Notes: generated by a model not told the origin, from the letters alone. 64,000 nt of DNA from Mycoplana azooxidifex (GCF_014196765.1 NZ_JACIEE010000002.1:434001-498000); one strand, 5' to 3'. Shown: positions 44,418 to 54,958, numbered from the stretch's first letter. Translations and numbers: made by a program.

Positions 44418-45470
44418 TCAGGACGGACGTGGCGTGGGTATCGGAACGTCCGCGGCCTTGTCGTCGGCCCAGGTCGTGATCGCGTGCACCTGCCCTGGGA
44501 TCTGATCCCGCAGATAGGTTTCATGACCCGGCAGGCCCATCGGATAGAGAGCGTCCCGGCTCGCCTCGTAAGCCGCGCTCTGGTCGGTGCAGAGGCGGAC
44601 GCGCATGTCCTGCGGCGCGACGTCGGTCCGGTTTCGCAGATTGTCCACGAGCCCCGCACCGGCAGACAGGCGGCCTTCGAAGGCCTGCGTCAGATATTGC
44701 GCGGATCGTTCGTTGCGTTCGCGTTCCGTGGTCGCGCCCAGGATGACGACCATAATGCGCTTTCCATTGCGCGTGGCAAGCCCGACGAAGTTTCGTCCGG
44801 ATGCGCACAGAAAGCCGGTCTTCATTCCGATGGTGCCGCCGAAGCGGGTCAACAGCAGGTTGTTGGACTTGATTTCCTTGCCGTCGATCGTGACTGCCGA
44901 CGCCAGGAAGAAGCGCCGGTACTCGGGAAACTGTCGGTCCACTTCCAGTCCGAGGATCGCGAGATCGCGTGCGGTCGAATAGGTGTTCCGGTCGAACAGG
45001 CCGTTCGGACTGGAGAAATGGGTGCCCGTAAGACCGAGGCGCGCTGCCGTGTCGTTCATTCGCCGGACGAAGGACGCCTCGTCGGTGGACACGGTCTCTG
45101 CAAGCGCTACGGCGACGTCGTTCGCCGATGCGGTGATCAGGGCATAGAGCGAATCTTCGAGCGTCATCGCGCGGCCGACGGTCAGGCCGGACTCCAGAAA
45201 TGCCTGTTTCATCGCGGCGCGGCTCATGGTGACCGGCGTAGCCAAGGTCACCTCGCCGGATCGAAGTGCTTCGAACACCACGAGTGCCGTCATCAGCTTG
45301 GTCGTCGAGGCCGGATACCACTGCACCGCGGCATCCTCCTGATAGAGCACCTGACGGCTGTCGGCGTCCACGACGAGCACAGGCGTTGCATTCGCCGGCA
45401 CCCACGCAAAGAGGGATGCGGTCAATACCAGCCCTTTTAACGCTCGTCCGGCCATGCGGGTTTTCGCCAT
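44418..45470 (-). CDS. D-alanyl-D-alanine carboxypeptidase (S11 family)
   Basis: Protein of 350 residues with a signal peptide (LKGLVLTASLFAWVPANA) and all three PBP motifs: STTKLM (SxxK), SAND (SxN type) and KTG (MKTGFLC). These enzymes trim the terminal D-Ala of peptidoglycan stems. The C-terminal about 90 residues have no clear domain and end in a Pro-rich tail. The start at 45470 is chosen by GGAG eight bases upstream and the signal peptide. Confidence 0.9.
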   Translation of the reverse strand: MAKTRMAGRALKGLVLTASLFAWVPANATPVLVVDADSRQVLYQEDAAVQWYPASTTKLMTALVVFEALRSGEVTLATPVTMSRAAMKQAFLESGLTVGRAMTLEDSLYALITASANDVAVALAETVSTDEASFVRRMNDTAARLGLTGTHFSSPNGLFDRNTYSTARDLAILGLEVDRQFPEYRRFFLASAVTIDGKEIKSNNLLLTRFGGTIGMKTGFLCASGRNFVGLATRNGKRIMVVILGATTERERNERSAQYLTQAFEGRLSAGAGLVDNLRNRTDVAPQDMRVRLCTDQSAAYEASRDALYPMGLPGHETYLRDQIPGQVHAITTWADDKAADVPIPTPRPS

Positions 45471-45650
45471 GTGTCGATCTCCGAAAGGAAGACGTCCTAA
45501 TGCCACGATGCTTCCTTGGAACACAAGCACCTGCTGCGGTCTGATCGTGTCAGGCGAGCGAAGAGGTGCCGCCCGCTCGCTCCGCACGGTCCGCCGAAAT
45601 TGGGCGCCGTTCGGAGCTCGACCCGACCGGATGCTCGTTACTCCCGGCCG

Positions 45651-45688
45651 AAAAAAAACCGCTCGCAGCGTTTGCGCTGCAAGCGGTT
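45651..45688 (-). terminator. Intrinsic terminator of the cysHDN genes
   Basis: A stem of CCGCT-C-GCAGCG with CGCTGC-A-AGCGG (45659-45686) has eight A residues on its left, i.e. a T8 tract on the minus strand. It lies 65 bases past the cysN stop. Confidence 0.88.
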
Positions 45689-45752
45689 CCTTGTCGATGC
45701 GATCCTGCACGTGCCGGTAAAGGCCCCGCTCGTTCGTTCCGGAATGCCCCGT

Positions 45753-47231
45753 TCACTCGTCCAGGTCGGCGAGGATCTCGGCGGCGCGGCCGGCGTTGGT
45801 GTGGCGCACCTCGGCGTCGTGGCGGCGGCTTGCGAAGATCTCGGTCGCCATCAGCCTGTCCGCAAGATCGGCCGGCAGCGACAGGATCACCCGCTCGTCG
45901 CCCTTGTGGATGCCGCCGAGTTCGGAATGCCGCCCGGTGATCATCCCGCCCGCAACGGTGTTGTGCGTGTCGGGGTCGATCAGGATGAAGGCGCCGGTCG
46001 TGCGGTTCTGCTCGTAGGTGTCGAAGACCGCCTGCTCGTCGAAGGACAGCGCCACCTTGCCGATGGCGTTCATCGCAAGCTTGTCGGTTGCGGTCCAGTT
46101 GCCGTTCTTCAGGTCGAGCTGGCTTGCCGGTGCGACGCTGACGCGCTGGCGTCGGCTGCCGCTCTTCAGCCAGTAGCGCTTGCCCGGCTCAATCCCGTCC
46201 GGCTGCAGGGCGACGAGCTGGGCGTCGAAGCTGCGGCCGGTCATCGGCTGGCTGTCGATCGAGACGATCATGTCGCCGCGGGAGACGTCGACCTGGCGGT
46301 CGAGGACGAGTGTGATCGCGTCGCCGCCGACCGCGGCATTGCGCACGAGGTCGAAGGTGACGATCTGCTTGACGTTGGCGACCATGCCGGAAGGAAGCAC
46401 GACGACGCTGTCGCCGGGCTTCACCGCGCCGCCGGCAACCGTGCCCTGGTAGCCGCGGAAGCTCTCGCCCGGACGCGAGACGCGCTGGACCGGCAGGCGG
46501 AAGCCGACCGTCTGGTTGGAGCGGGCGGTCGCCTTCTCCAGCGTCTCGACCAGCGTCGGTCCCTCGTACCACGGCATCGAGGCGCGGCCGTCATAGACGA
46601 CGTTCTCGCCCTTCAGCGCCGAGACCGGGATCGCGGTGATCTGCTTGACGCCGAGCGACAGCGCCAGTTCCTTGAACTCGTGGCTGATCTCGTCGAACCG
46701 GGCGCGGTCGTAGCCGGTCAGGTCGATCTTGTTGACGGCGAGCACGAACTGGCGAATGCCCATCAGGGTGGCGATGGTGGCATGCCGGCGCGTCTGCTCG
46801 AGAATGCCGGTGCGGGCATCGACGAGGAGCACGGCGAGGTCGGCGGTCGACGCACCCGTCGCCATGTTGCGGGTATATTGCTCGTGGCCGGGCGTGTCGG
46901 CGACGATGAAGGAGCGACGATCCGTCGAGAAATAGCGATAGGCGACGTCGATGGTGATGCCCTGCTCGCGCTCGGCCTGCAGGCCGTCGAGCAAAAGCGC
47001 GAAATCGGGCAGGCCGAGGTCGTTCTGCTTGCCGGAGGAATCGCGCTGCAGCGTTGCCGCCTGGTCTTCCTTGACTGCCTTGGTATCCCAGAGCAGGCGG
47101 CCGATCAGCGTCGACTTGCCGTCATCCACGCTGCCGCAGGTGATCAGCCGCAGCGGCCGCGTATCGCGCGTGACGCGTTCGGTCTCGACGGCCGGGAAGG
47201 CGCTGACGGTTGCAGTTGCCGATGCGGTCAT
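45753..47231 (-). CDS. cysN: Sulfate adenylyltransferase subunit 1 (GTPase)
   Basis: Protein of 492 residues with an EF-Tu-like GTPase: P-loop CGSVDDGKSTLIGRLLWD, VADTPGHEQYTRNMATGAS (G3), VNKID (G4) and the beta-barrel domains behind it. With CysD it makes APS from sulfate and ATP, driven by GTP. It ends without a CysC kinase domain, unlike the 630-residue NodQ/CysNC fusions, which agrees with an APS-using CysH. The ATG at 47231 follows the cysD stop by one base, so translation is coupled. Confidence 0.94.
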   Translation of the reverse strand: MTASATATVSAFPAVETERVTRDTRPLRLITCGSVDDGKSTLIGRLLWDTKAVKEDQAATLQRDSSGKQNDLGLPDFALLLDGLQAEREQGITIDVAYRYFSTDRRSFIVADTPGHEQYTRNMATGASTADLAVLLVDARTGILEQTRRHATIATLMGIRQFVLAVNKIDLTGYDRARFDEISHEFKELALSLGVKQITAIPVSALKGENVVYDGRASMPWYEGPTLVETLEKATARSNQTVGFRLPVQRVSRPGESFRGYQGTVAGGAVKPGDSVVVLPSGMVANVKQIVTFDLVRNAAVGGDAITLVLDRQVDVSRGDMIVSIDSQPMTGRSFDAQLVALQPDGIEPGKRYWLKSGSRRQRVSVAPASQLDLKNGNWTATDKLAMNAIGKVALSFDEQAVFDTYEQNRTTGAFILIDPDTHNTVAGGMITGRHSELGGIHKGDERVILSLPADLADRLMATEIFASRRHDAEVRHTNAGRAAEILADLDE

Positions 47232-47232
47232 T

Positions 47233-48186
47233 TTAGAAATACCCTTCACGCTTCTTCTTTTCCATGGAGCCGGACTGGTCGCGGTCGATCGCGCGGCCCT
47301 GGCGTTCGGAGACGGTTGCGGTTTCCAGCTCCGAGATGATGTCGTCCAGCGTCGTGGCAGCGGACCGGATCGCGCCGGTCAGCGGGAAGCAGCCGAGCGT
47401 GCGGAAGCGGATCAGGCCCTCCTGTTTCGTCTCGCCGGGAAGAAGCTCCAGCCGCGGGTCCTCGGCCAGGATCATCATGCCGTCGCGCTCGACATACGGG
47501 CGCTTCTCGGCAAAGTAGAGCGGCACGATCGGGATGTTCTCGGCCTGGATGTAGCGCCAGATGTCGACTTCGGTCCAGTTAGACAGCGGGAAGGCGCGCA
47601 CGCTCTCGCCGCGGCTGATCATGCCGTTGTAGATGTTCCACAGTTCCGGGCGCTGGTTGCGCGGGTCCCAGCGATGGTCCGGCGTGCGGAACGAATAGAT
47701 CCGCTCCTTGGCGCGCGAGGCTTCCTCGTCGCGGCGCGCGCCGCCGAAGGCTGCGTCGTACTTGCCCGCGTCGAGCGCGTGGCGCAGCGCTTCGGTCTTC
47801 ATGATGTCGGTGTAGCGGGCCGAGCCGTGCGTGAACGGCGTGACGTTCTCGGCCGCACCGCGCGGGTTGATGTGCTCGATCAGGTCGAGGTCATAGCGCT
47901 TCACGATCTCGTCGCGGAAGGAGATCATCTCGGCGAACTTCCAGCCGGTGTTGACGTGCAGCAGCGGGAAGGGGATGCGGCCGGGATGGAAGGCCTTGCG
48001 GGCGAGATGCAGCAGGACCGACGAATCCTTGCCAATCGAATAGAGCATCACCGGCCGTTCGAATTCGGCGGCGACCTCGCGGAAGATGTGGATGGCCTCG
48101 TTTTCGAGCGCCTTGAGATGGGGATCGAGCGGCGGCTTGGATGCTGCAGCACCCTTGGCTTCCGCCTCGTTGCGGGAATCGGACAT
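47233..48186 (-). CDS. cysD: Sulfate adenylyltransferase subunit 2
   Basis: Protein of 317 residues of the PP-loop ATP pyrophosphatase family: [33 protein letters not shown], and the C-terminal [17 protein letters not shown] and [10 protein letters not shown] typical of CysD. Start ATG at 48186. Middle gene of cysH-cysD-cysN. Confidence 0.95.
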   Translation of the reverse strand: MSDSRNEAEAKGAAASKPPLDPHLKALENEAIHIFREVAAEFERPVMLYSIGKDSSVLLHLARKAFHPGRIPFPLLHVNTGWKFAEMISFRDEIVKRYDLDLIEHINPRGAAENVTPFTHGSARYTDIMKTEALRHALDAGKYDAAFGGARRDEEASRAKERIYSFRTPDHRWDPRNQRPELWNIYNGMISRGESVRAFPLSNWTEVDIWRYIQAENIPIVPLYFAEKRPYVERDGMMILAEDPRLELLPGETKQEGLIRFRTLGCFPLTGAIRSAATTLDDIISELETATVSERQGRAIDRDQSGSMEKKKREGYF

Positions 48187-48230
48187 TCTCTGACGGTCTC
48201 CGGAAATCTGTTCGGCCGGGGGAAGGGGCC

Positions 48231-48980
48231 TTAGAGCGAACTTGAATTGAGCGAAGGTATGGCGGCGTCGGGAACGTGGAGACCGCATTCGCGCTTCTCG
48301 TCGTTCTCCCACCACCAGCGGCCGGCGCGCTCGGGCTCGCCCGGCTTGATGGCACGGGTGCAGGGCTCGCAGCCGATCGAGGGATAACCGCGCGCATGCA
48401 GCGGGTTCACCGGCACGGCGTTGTCGGCCACGTAGGCGTTTATCGTATCGAGATCCCAGTCGGCAAGCGGGTTCACCTTGATCAGGTTGCGCTCGGCGTC
48501 GTACTCGGCAAACGGCGTTTCCGCCCGGTTGCCCGACTGGCCGCGGCGCAGGCCGGTGATCCAGAAGGATGCCCCTTCGAGTGCGCGCGCAAGCGGCTTG
48601 AGCTTGCGCGCGCCACAACAGGCGTGCCGCGCTTCGACGCTCTCATAGAAGCCGTTGAGGCCGTACTGGGCGATATAGGCGTCCAGGTCGTCCTTCTGCG
48701 GGTGGTAGCGGACGATCTCGATGCCGAAGCGTTCCTCGGTCTCGCCGATCAGGTCCGCCGTCTCCTTGAAAAGGCGGCCGGTCTCGAGCGTCGAGACGTC
48801 GATCGGCAGGCGGTTCAGGCCGATCTCGGCGGTGATCACCTGGTCCTCGATGCCGAGGCTGGTGGTGAAGACCGTGCGGCCGCCGAGGCTGGCGACGAGC
48901 GCAAGCCGCGCTGCCAGGTCGAGTTCGGCAAGTTGTTCGTTGAGCGTCCTGGCGGCGCTGTGTTCCGTCACTGCAGTCAT
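48231..48980 (-). CDS. cysH: Adenylyl-sulfate (APS) reductase
   Basis: Protein of 249 residues, PAPS/APS reductase family. It has the iron-sulfur cysteine pairs of the APS-using type: RHACCGARK (CC) and [12 protein letters not shown] (C-x-x-C), then the catalytic RECGLHV near the end. It reduces APS to sulfite with thioredoxin, so no APS kinase is needed, consistent with the absence of CysC. First gene of the operon; cysD follows after 44 bases. Confidence 0.93.
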   Translation of the reverse strand: MTAVTEHSAARTLNEQLAELDLAARLALVASLGGRTVFTTSLGIEDQVITAEIGLNRLPIDVSTLETGRLFKETADLIGETEERFGIEIVRYHPQKDDLDAYIAQYGLNGFYESVEARHACCGARKLKPLARALEGASFWITGLRRGQSGNRAETPFAEYDAERNLIKVNPLADWDLDTINAYVADNAVPVNPLHARGYPSIGCEPCTRAIKPGEPERAGRWWWENDEKRECGLHVPDAAIPSLNSSSL

Positions 48981-49494
48981 GGAAAAAGACCCTGTCCAAA
49001 GTTGCCCGGATTATCGCAGCCGGGCCCCGGGGCGGACAGGAAAACGGATTTCCATTCGTTCTGGCTTAGAGCAAATATCTCTCCATCTCGCGCCGATCAA
49101 AGAATTCCTGCCGCCTCGCCGTCGGGGCCGGCCGCCGGGGGGAAGCGGTTTCCCGGCCCTCCATCGGCGCCATCGAGGCTTCGGCCGAAGCGATGCACCG
49201 GCTTCCGCAAGCGCGATTTCTGCCCTAAGGTGGCGGCGTTCGTGCCGCGGCAGAGCGCGTTCTGCAGGCCGGGAGGCGGTGGAAAACCCCGATCCGACCG
49301 GTCGGATCGACGCCGGTCGCGTTTCGTGTTGTGGCGTTTTTGCGGCAGAAGCATGTCGCCGGGCCCCCCGGTCATGGGAACGGTTTTGCCGTCCCGAGCG
49401 TCGCAGGGAACCACTTTTGCAAAGTCCGCCTTCAATGTTGACTCACTCTACTAACTAGATAGAGTTTGTTCACGAACCGAAGAGGGAGTGGAAA
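48981..49494. promoter_or_regulatory. Divergent control region of sulfur genes
   Basis: 514 bases between cysH (minus) and the sulfate-binding protein gene (plus), with no gene. Near the plus-strand gene there is TTGACT at 49438-49443 and an inverted repeat ACTCTA-9 bases-TAGAGT at 49445-49465, about 30 bases before the ATG. It could be a promoter plus an operator of a sulfur regulator; I cannot name the regulator. Confidence 0.4.
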
Positions 49495-50514
49495 ATGTCC
49501 ATTATTTCCAAACGCTTGAGTGCAGTCGTCCTGGGCCTTGGCCTGGCCGCCGGCAGCCTCACCGCCGCCTGGGCGGAAACGACGCTGCTGAACGTGTCCT
49601 ACGATCCGACCCGTGAGCTCTACAAGCAATACAACGCCGCCTTTGCCACCCACTGGAAGGCCGAGACCGGCGAAGACGTCTCGATCCAGCAGTCGCACGG
49701 CGGTTCCGGCAAGCAGGCCCGCTCCGTCATCGACGGCCTGGAGGCCGACGTTGTCACCCTGGCGCTCGAGGCCGATATCGACGCCATTGCCGAGCACTCC
49801 AAGAAGATCCCGGAAAACTGGCGCACGCTGCTGCCGAACAAGTCGACGCCCTATTCGTCGACGATCGTCTTCCTCGTTCGCAAGGGCAATCCCAAGGGCG
49901 TCAAGGACTGGGGCGACCTGATCAAGGACGACATCCAGGTCATCACGCCGAACCCGAAGACCTCGGGCGGCGCGCGCTGGAACTTCCTCGCTGCCTGGGC
50001 CTGGGCCGACAAGGAGTTCGGTGGCGACAAGGCCAAGGTGACCGAATACGTCACCACGCTCTTCAAGCACGTACCGGTCCTCGACACCGGCGCGCGTGGC
50101 TCCACCACCACCTTCGTCGAGCGCGGCATCGGCGACGTACTGCTGGCCTGGGAGAACGAGGCCTGGCTGGCGCTCGAGGAACTCGGCCCGGAGGAGTTCG
50201 AGATCGTCGCGCCGTCGATCTCGGTCTACGCCGAGCCGCCCGTCGCAGTGGTGAAGGGCAATGTTGAGGCCAAGGGCACGGAAAAGCTTGCCAACGCCTA
50301 CCTCGAGTATCTCTATAGCAAGGACGGCCAGAATCTCGCGGCCAAGAACTTCTATCGCCCATCGGATCCGTCCATCGTCGATCCGGCGCTGCTCGAGAAG
50401 TTTCCGAAGCTGGAGCTCGTGACGATCGAGGACTTTGGCGGATGGAAGAAGGCGCAGCCCGAGTTCTTCGGGGATGGCGGAATCTTCGATCAGGTCTATA
50501 AGCCCGGGAACTGA
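49495..50514 (+). CDS. sbp: Sulfate/thiosulfate ABC substrate-binding protein
   Basis: Protein of 339 residues with a signal peptide ([19 protein letters not shown]) and the sulfate-binding pattern: [61 protein letters not shown] and a C-terminal YRPSDPSIV. First gene of the importer operon, divergent from cysH. Confidence 0.94.
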   Translation: MSIISKRLSAVVLGLGLAAGSLTAAWAETTLLNVSYDPTRELYKQYNAAFATHWKAETGEDVSIQQSHGGSGKQARSVIDGLEADVVTLALEADIDAIAEHSKKIPENWRTLLPNKSTPYSSTIVFLVRKGNPKGVKDWGDLIKDDIQVITPNPKTSGGARWNFLAAWAWADKEFGGDKAKVTEYVTTLFKHVPVLDTGARGSTTTFVERGIGDVLLAWENEAWLALEELGPEEFEIVAPSISVYAEPPVAVVKGNVEAKGTEKLANAYLEYLYSKDGQNLAAKNFYRPSDPSIVDPALLEKFPKLELVTIEDFGGWKKAQPEFFGDGGIFDQVYKPGN

Positions 50515-50537
50515 TACCGAGGAGCACTGACAACGAC

Positions 50538-51398
50538 ATGACATCCGCCCGCAGCGCTGCGCGGTGGCATTGGAAAAACCCGAGCGTCATTCCAGGATTC
50601 GGACTGACGCTCGGGTTTACGCTTGCCTACCTGACGCTCATCATTCTCATTCCGCTGGCGGCTCTCGCCTGGCGTTCCGCTTCTCTCGGGTGGTCCGATT
50701 TTCTCCGCCTCGTTCTCGATCCCCGCACGCTGGCGGCACTCAGGATCTCGTTTTCGACCGCGCTGATCGCCGCCGTCGTCAACGTCGTCTTCGGCGTCGT
50801 CGCCGCCTGGGTTCTGGTGCGCTACAATTTCCCCGGCCGCCGCATCGTCGATGCGGTCGTCGACCTGCCGTTCGCCATCCCGACCGCCGTCGCCGGTATT
50901 GCGCTCACCGCGATCTATGCGCCGAACGGCATGATCGGCAGCCTGCTCGCGCCCCTTGGCATCAAGGTGGCCTATTCGCCGCTCGGCATCGTCGTGGCGC
51001 TGATCGCGATCGGCCTGCCCTTCGTCGTGCGCACGGTGCAGCCGGTGATGCAGGAGATCAGCCAGGAGGTCGAGGAGGCCGCGGCCTCTCTCGGCGCCAG
51101 CCGCTTCCAGACGATCTTCCGGGTCATCCTGCCGGGCCTGACGCCGGCGATCCTCACCGGCTTTTCGCTCGCGCTCGCCCGCGGCATCGGCGAATACGGC
51201 TCCGTCATCTTCATCGCCGGTAACATCCCCTTCGTCTCGGAGATCGCCCCGCTGCTGATCGTCATCCGGCTGGAGGAATTCGACTATGGCGCGGCGACGG
51301 TGATCGCCACCGTCATGCTGATCATTTCCTTCCTGATGCTGTTCCTCATCAATTTCATCCAGGCCTGGAGCAGGCGGAGGTTCGGCTATGAGCAATGA
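50538..51398 (+). CDS. cysT: Sulfate ABC transporter permease CysT
   Basis: Protein of 286 residues with six membrane helices and the permease EAA loop ([27 protein letters not shown]). The [27 protein letters not shown] region is characteristic of CysT/CysU. Starts 23 bases after the binding-protein gene, with GAGGAG upstream; overlaps cysW by 11 bases. Confidence 0.93.
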   Translation: MTSARSAARWHWKNPSVIPGFGLTLGFTLAYLTLIILIPLAALAWRSASLGWSDFLRLVLDPRTLAALRISFSTALIAAVVNVVFGVVAAWVLVRYNFPGRRIVDAVVDLPFAIPTAVAGIALTAIYAPNGMIGSLLAPLGIKVAYSPLGIVVALIAIGLPFVVRTVQPVMQEISQEVEEAAASLGASRFQTIFRVILPGLTPAILTGFSLALARGIGEYGSVIFIAGNIPFVSEIAPLLIVIRLEEFDYGAATVIATVMLIISFLMLFLINFIQAWSRRRFGYEQ

Positions 51399-52242
51399 GC
51401 GCTTCAAGAACCCGATCACCGAAAGCGCGCCCGTCCGCTGGGCGCTGATCGCAGCCGTTCTCGCCTTCCTCGCCCTCTTCGTCCTCACGCCGCTGGTGAT
51501 CGTCTTCACCGAGGCCTTCAGCAAGGGCTGGGAGGAATATATTCTGGCCCTGCAGGAGCCCGACGCGGTCAAGGCGATCAGGCTGACGCTGCTGGTCGCC
51601 GCCATCGCCGTTCCCGCAAACCTTCTCTTCGGCCTTGCCGCCTCCTGGGCGATCGCCAAGTTCGAGTTTCGCGGAAAGTCCTTCCTGATCACGCTGATCG
51701 ACCTGCCGTTCTCGGTTTCCCCGGTCATCTCCGGCCTGGTCTACGTGCTGCTGTTCGGCGCCAATTCGGTGCTGGGCCCGATCCTGAAGTCGCATGGCCT
51801 GCAGATCGTCTTTGCCGTGCCCGGCATCGTGCTGGCGACGATCTTCGTCACCTTCCCCTTCGTCGCCCGCGAACTGATCCCGCTGATGCAGGACCAGGGG
51901 ACCGGCGACGAGGAGGCGGCGATCTCGCTCGGCGCCAACGGCTGGCAGGCCTTCTGGTACGTCACCGTGCCGAACATCAAGTGGGCGCTTCTGTATGGCG
52001 TGCTGCTCTGCAATGCCCGCGCCATGGGCGAGTTCGGCGCCGTCTCGGTCGTTTCCGGGCATATCCGCGGGCTGACCAACACCATGCCGCTGCATGTCGA
52101 GATCCTCTATAACGACTATAACGTGGTCGGCGCCTTCGCCGTCGCCTCGCTCCTGGCGCTCTTGGCGCTGCTGACGCTCGTGCTTCGCACAATTCTAGAA
52201 ACGCGCTACGGTTCCGAGCTGTCGGCCGGCCAGAAACACTGA
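51388..52242 (+). CDS. cysW: Sulfate ABC transporter permease CysW
   Basis: Protein of 284 residues, second permease of the importer: [41 protein letters not shown] loop [22 protein letters not shown] and the CysW-type [20 protein letters not shown]. Overlaps the end of cysT, implying coupled translation. Confidence 0.94.
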   Translation: MSNERFKNPITESAPVRWALIAAVLAFLALFVLTPLVIVFTEAFSKGWEEYILALQEPDAVKAIRLTLLVAAIAVPANLLFGLAASWAIAKFEFRGKSFLITLIDLPFSVSPVISGLVYVLLFGANSVLGPILKSHGLQIVFAVPGIVLATIFVTFPFVARELIPLMQDQGTGDEEAAISLGANGWQAFWYVTVPNIKWALLYGVLLCNARAMGEFGAVSVVSGHIRGLTNTMPLHVEILYNDYNVVGAFAVASLLALLALLTLVLRTILETRYGSELSAGQKH

Positions 52243-52258
52243 GAAGAACAGACCGCAC

Positions 52259-53290
52259 ATGGAAATTCGCGTTGAAAAGATCCGCAAGGAATTCGACCTC
52301 TACCCCGCTTTGCACGACGTCTCGCTGAAGATCGAATCGGGCGAACTGATCGCCCTGCTCGGTCCCTCCGGCTCGGGCAAGACGACGCTGCTGCGGCTGA
52401 TCGCCGGCCTCGAGCAGCCGACACAGGGCCGCATCTTCTTCGGCAACGAGGACGCCTCCTACCGGTCCGTCCAGGAGCGCAATGTCGGCTTCGTGTTCCA
52501 GCACTATGCCCTGTTCCGCCACATGAGCGTGCTCGACAACGTCGCCTTCGGCCTGAAGGTGCGCCCGAAGGGGCAGCGCCCGCCCAAGGCCGAGATCCGT
52601 CGCCGCGCGCTGGAGCTTCTGGAGATGGTGCAGCTCAACGGCCTGGAAAAGCGCTTCCCCAGCCAGCTTTCCGGCGGCCAGCGCCAGCGCGTGGCGCTCG
52701 CCCGCGCCATGGCGATCGAGCCGAAGGTGCTGCTGCTCGACGAGCCGTTCGGTGCGCTCGACGCCAAGGTGCGCAAGGAACTGCGCCGCTGGCTGCGCGA
52801 CTTCCACGATCGCACCGGCCATACGACGGTGTTCGTCACCCACGACCAGGAAGAGGCGCTGGAGCTCGCCGACCGCGTCGTGGTCATGAGCCAGGGAAAG
52901 ATCGAGCAAGTCGGCTCGTCGGACGACGTCTACGACCGCCCGAACTCGCCCTTCGTCTTTTCCTTCATCGGCGAAAGCGCCAGCCTGCCGGTCAAGGTCG
53001 AGGGCGGCGTGGTGCATTTCCACGGCGCGCCGACCGGGTTGACGGCGCAGCGCGACGGCGAGGCGCGCCTGTTCTTCCGGCCGCAGGACGTCTCCCTGAT
53101 CGAGGAGGGGCCGGGCATGACCGGACCCGTCACCTCCAGCCGCCGCCTCGCCGGCACCCGAATTGCCGAGATCGAGCTCGGCTCCCCCGAGAAGCCCTGT
53201 CACGTCGAGGTCGAGGTGCCGCTGGAAGCGTCCGCGTCGAACGGCTCTATCCTGTCCTTCCGCCCGACGCGCTGGAAGCTCTTCTACTGA
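52259..53290 (+). CDS. cysA: Sulfate ABC transporter ATPase CysA
   Basis: Protein of 343 residues: Walker [10 protein letters not shown], signature [14 protein letters not shown], Walker [13 protein letters not shown], switch [16 protein letters not shown], and a C-terminal TOBE/regulatory domain (about 240-343). Last gene of the sulfate importer. A GC-rich hairpin lies just after its stop. Confidence 0.95.
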   Translation: MEIRVEKIRKEFDLYPALHDVSLKIESGELIALLGPSGSGKTTLLRLIAGLEQPTQGRIFFGNEDASYRSVQERNVGFVFQHYALFRHMSVLDNVAFGLKVRPKGQRPPKAEIRRRALELLEMVQLNGLEKRFPSQLSGGQRQRVALARAMAIEPKVLLLDEPFGALDAKVRKELRRWLRDFHDRTGHTTVFVTHDQEEALELADRVVVMSQGKIEQVGSSDDVYDRPNSPFVFSFIGESASLPVKVEGGVVHFHGAPTGLTAQRDGEARLFFRPQDVSLIEEGPGMTGPVTSSRRLAGTRIAEIELGSPEKPCHVEVEVPLEASASNGSILSFRPTRWKLFY

Positions 53291-53296
53291 CCCCGG

Positions 53297-53331
53297 CCAT
53301 CGCCCCCGGCCGCGCCGGCCCGGGGCGATGG
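53297..53331 (+). terminator. GC-rich hairpin after cysA
   Basis: Arms CCATCGCCCCC and its complement CGGGGCGATGG around GGCCGCGCCGGCC. No T-tract follows, so it is either a weak terminator or a 3' RNA-protecting hairpin. Confidence 0.55.
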
Positions 53332-53439
53332 ACTGGCCGCCCGCGCACCAAACGTTCAAGCAATGGTGATCCGTCTCGCCTTCGCGGACGTGTACGCTAC
53401 CTTCGTTTTCACCTGCCACCGAAACGGAAGGAATGCGTC

Positions 53440-53823
53440 ATGCGTACATCGATCGGCATGCTTGCCGCGGCGGCCGCTGGCGTGGCGTTCGCCGCCACCG
53501 CCGCCCTTGCCCATCACGGCTGGAGCTGGGCCGAGGAGGAGCAATCCGAACTGACGGGAGTCGTCCGCACGGTGACGATCGCCCCGCCCCATCCTTCGCT
53601 TCAGGTCGAGACGCAAGGCGACGGCCTGTGGAAGATCGAGCTCGGCAATCCGCGCCAGACCCAGCGCGCCGGCTTCGTCGAGGGCTCCGCCAAGCCGGGC
53701 GACGAAGTCGTCGTGCTCGGCAACCGCTCGCTCGACCAGAGCGAGAAGCGGATGAAGGCCGTGCGCATCACCGTCAACGGCACGGTATTCGACATCTATC
53801 CCGATCGGATCCGGATGAACTAG
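53440..53823 (+). CDS. Secreted DUF6152-like protein
   Basis: Protein of 127 residues with a signal peptide (GMLAAAAAGVAFAATAALA) followed by HHGWSWAE, the start of the mature protein and typical of DUF6152. The rest is a small beta domain (LTGVVRTVTIAPPHPSLQVETQGDGLWKIEL…GDEVVVLGNRS). The His-His N-terminus could bind copper, which is speculative. The next gene begins four bases after its stop. Confidence 0.75.
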   Translation: MRTSIGMLAAAAAGVAFAATAALAHHGWSWAEEEQSELTGVVRTVTIAPPHPSLQVETQGDGLWKIELGNPRQTQRAGFVEGSAKPGDEVVVLGNRSLDQSEKRMKAVRITVNGTVFDIYPDRIRMN

Positions 53824-53827
53824 CGGC

Positions 53828-54298
53828 ATGGAGGCGCTCGACTGGCTTTCGACAACAGGGCTCGCAATCTCGCTGAAGGCCTCCGGCACGCTCTACCTGT
53901 TCGTCAATGCCGCGCATATCCTGTCGATCGGCACGCTGTTCGGCGCGATCCTCGCCCTCGACCTGAGGATACTCGGCCTCGGAAGGTCGCTGCCGCTTGC
54001 AGCGGTCGCGCCGTATCTTTCGCGCCTGGCGGCCGTGGGCCTGGCGCTCGCCGCCGTCACCGGCCTCTGTCTCTTTTCCGTCCGCCCGGCGGAATATGCC
54101 GGCAACCCGGCATTCCTCGCCAAGCTCGGCCTGATCGCGCTCGGCCTCGCCAATGTCGCAGCCGTCCATCTCGGATCCGGCTGGAAGACAGTGCTGGCCG
54201 GCGGGACGCCGGATACTGCGCTCCGCCTGGGCGCCACTGTCTCGATTCTCGTCTGGCTCGCCGCCGTCGTGGCCGGCCGATGGATCGGCTTTCTGTAG
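53828..54298 (+). CDS. Four-helix membrane protein, DUF6644-like
   Basis: Protein of 156 residues with four membrane helices (LYLFVNAAHILSIGTLFGAILALDLRIL, LAAVGLALAAVTGLCLF, and two more). Conserved His in helix one (NAAHILS) and Arg in DLRILGL recall haem-linked or copper-linked small membrane proteins. Pairs with the DUF6152-like gene in one operon; function unknown. Confidence 0.65.
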   Translation: MEALDWLSTTGLAISLKASGTLYLFVNAAHILSIGTLFGAILALDLRILGLGRSLPLAAVAPYLSRLAAVGLALAAVTGLCLFSVRPAEYAGNPAFLAKLGLIALGLANVAAVHLGSGWKTVLAGGTPDTALRLGATVSILVWLAAVVAGRWIGFL

Positions 54299-54353
54299 GG
54301 CCGGATTTTGGTCTTCCGGGCCTTGCTTGATCGCGGCTTTGATTGCGGGTAAA

Positions 54354-54374
54354 TTGCATCGCAATTGCAACGCA
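54354..54374. promoter_or_regulatory. Possible operator of the toxin-antitoxin pair
   Basis: TTGCATCGCAATTGCAACGCA contains the palindromes TTGC-ATC-GCAA and GCAATTGC and lies 13 bases before the antitoxin start. Autoregulated operators of such pairs sit here; support is positional only. Confidence 0.35.
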
Positions 54375-54386
54375 CGAGGTGCCGCC

Positions 54387-54659
54387 ATGAAGACCGCCAC
54401 CATCCCGTCGCTCCGCGTCGACCCGGAACTGCGCGCAGCCGCCGAAAGCGTGCTGGAGGAGGGCGAAACGCTGTCGGCCTTCGTCGAAAACTCGCTCCGC
54501 CGACAGATCGATTACCGCCGGACGCAAGCCGAGTTCATTGCGCGGGGGCTGGCATCCAGGGAAGAGGCCAAGAGGACCGGTGAATACTACAGCGCGGAAT
54601 TCGTCCTGGCCGAGCTGAAGGAAATGCTGGACGAAGCCATGGCCAAAGACGAAACCTGA
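54387..54659 (+). CDS. Antitoxin of a ParE/RelE-type pair
   Basis: Protein of 90 residues with an N-terminal ribbon-helix-helix-like start (TATIPSLRVDPELRAAAESVLEEGETLSAFVENSLRRQI) and a charged C-terminal tail expected to wrap the toxin. The stop overlaps the toxin ATG by one base, the usual gene order with antitoxin first. Confidence 0.75.
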   Translation: MKTATIPSLRVDPELRAAAESVLEEGETLSAFVENSLRRQIDYRRTQAEFIARGLASREEAKRTGEYYSAEFVLAELKEMLDEAMAKDET

Positions 54660-54958
54660 TGGCATACACGGTCCGCTTGACGCGCAGGGCCCGGGAAAAC
54701 ATCCAGCGGCTGTATCGATATCTTCTTCTCAGGGACAAGCATGCCGCAAGGCGGGCGTTTTCCACGCTTGAGAAGGGCATCGCCTCTATTGGAGAGTTCC
54801 CGTTCAGCTACAGAAAGACCTCCCCCGAGCAGGCCTTCCTTCGGGAGATGCTGATCCCCTTTGGCGACTCTGGCTATGTCGTCCTCTATGAAGTGGAGGA
54901 GGGTGAGATTGTCACCATACTCGCCGTCCGCCACCAGCGCGAAGACGACTACCACTGA
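54659..54958 (+). CDS. ParE/RelE-superfamily toxin
   Basis: Protein of 99 residues with the ParE/RelE fold pattern: YTVRLTRRARENIQRLYRYL (N-terminal strand and helices), GEFPFSYRK, LREMLIPFGDSGYVVLYEVEEGEIVTILAVRHQRED. It is either a gyrase poison (ParE) or an mRNA interferase (RelE); the sequence does not decide. Overlaps the antitoxin gene. Confidence 0.82.
   Translation: MAYTVRLTRRARENIQRLYRYLLLRDKHAARRAFSTLEKGIASIGEFPFSYRKTSPEQAFLREMLIPFGDSGYVVLYEVEEGEIVTILAVRHQREDDYH

Noticed and set aside
45516-47339. 607-codon plus-strand frame over cysN
   Set aside because: Passes through the intrinsic terminator and antisense to the CysN GTPase motifs.
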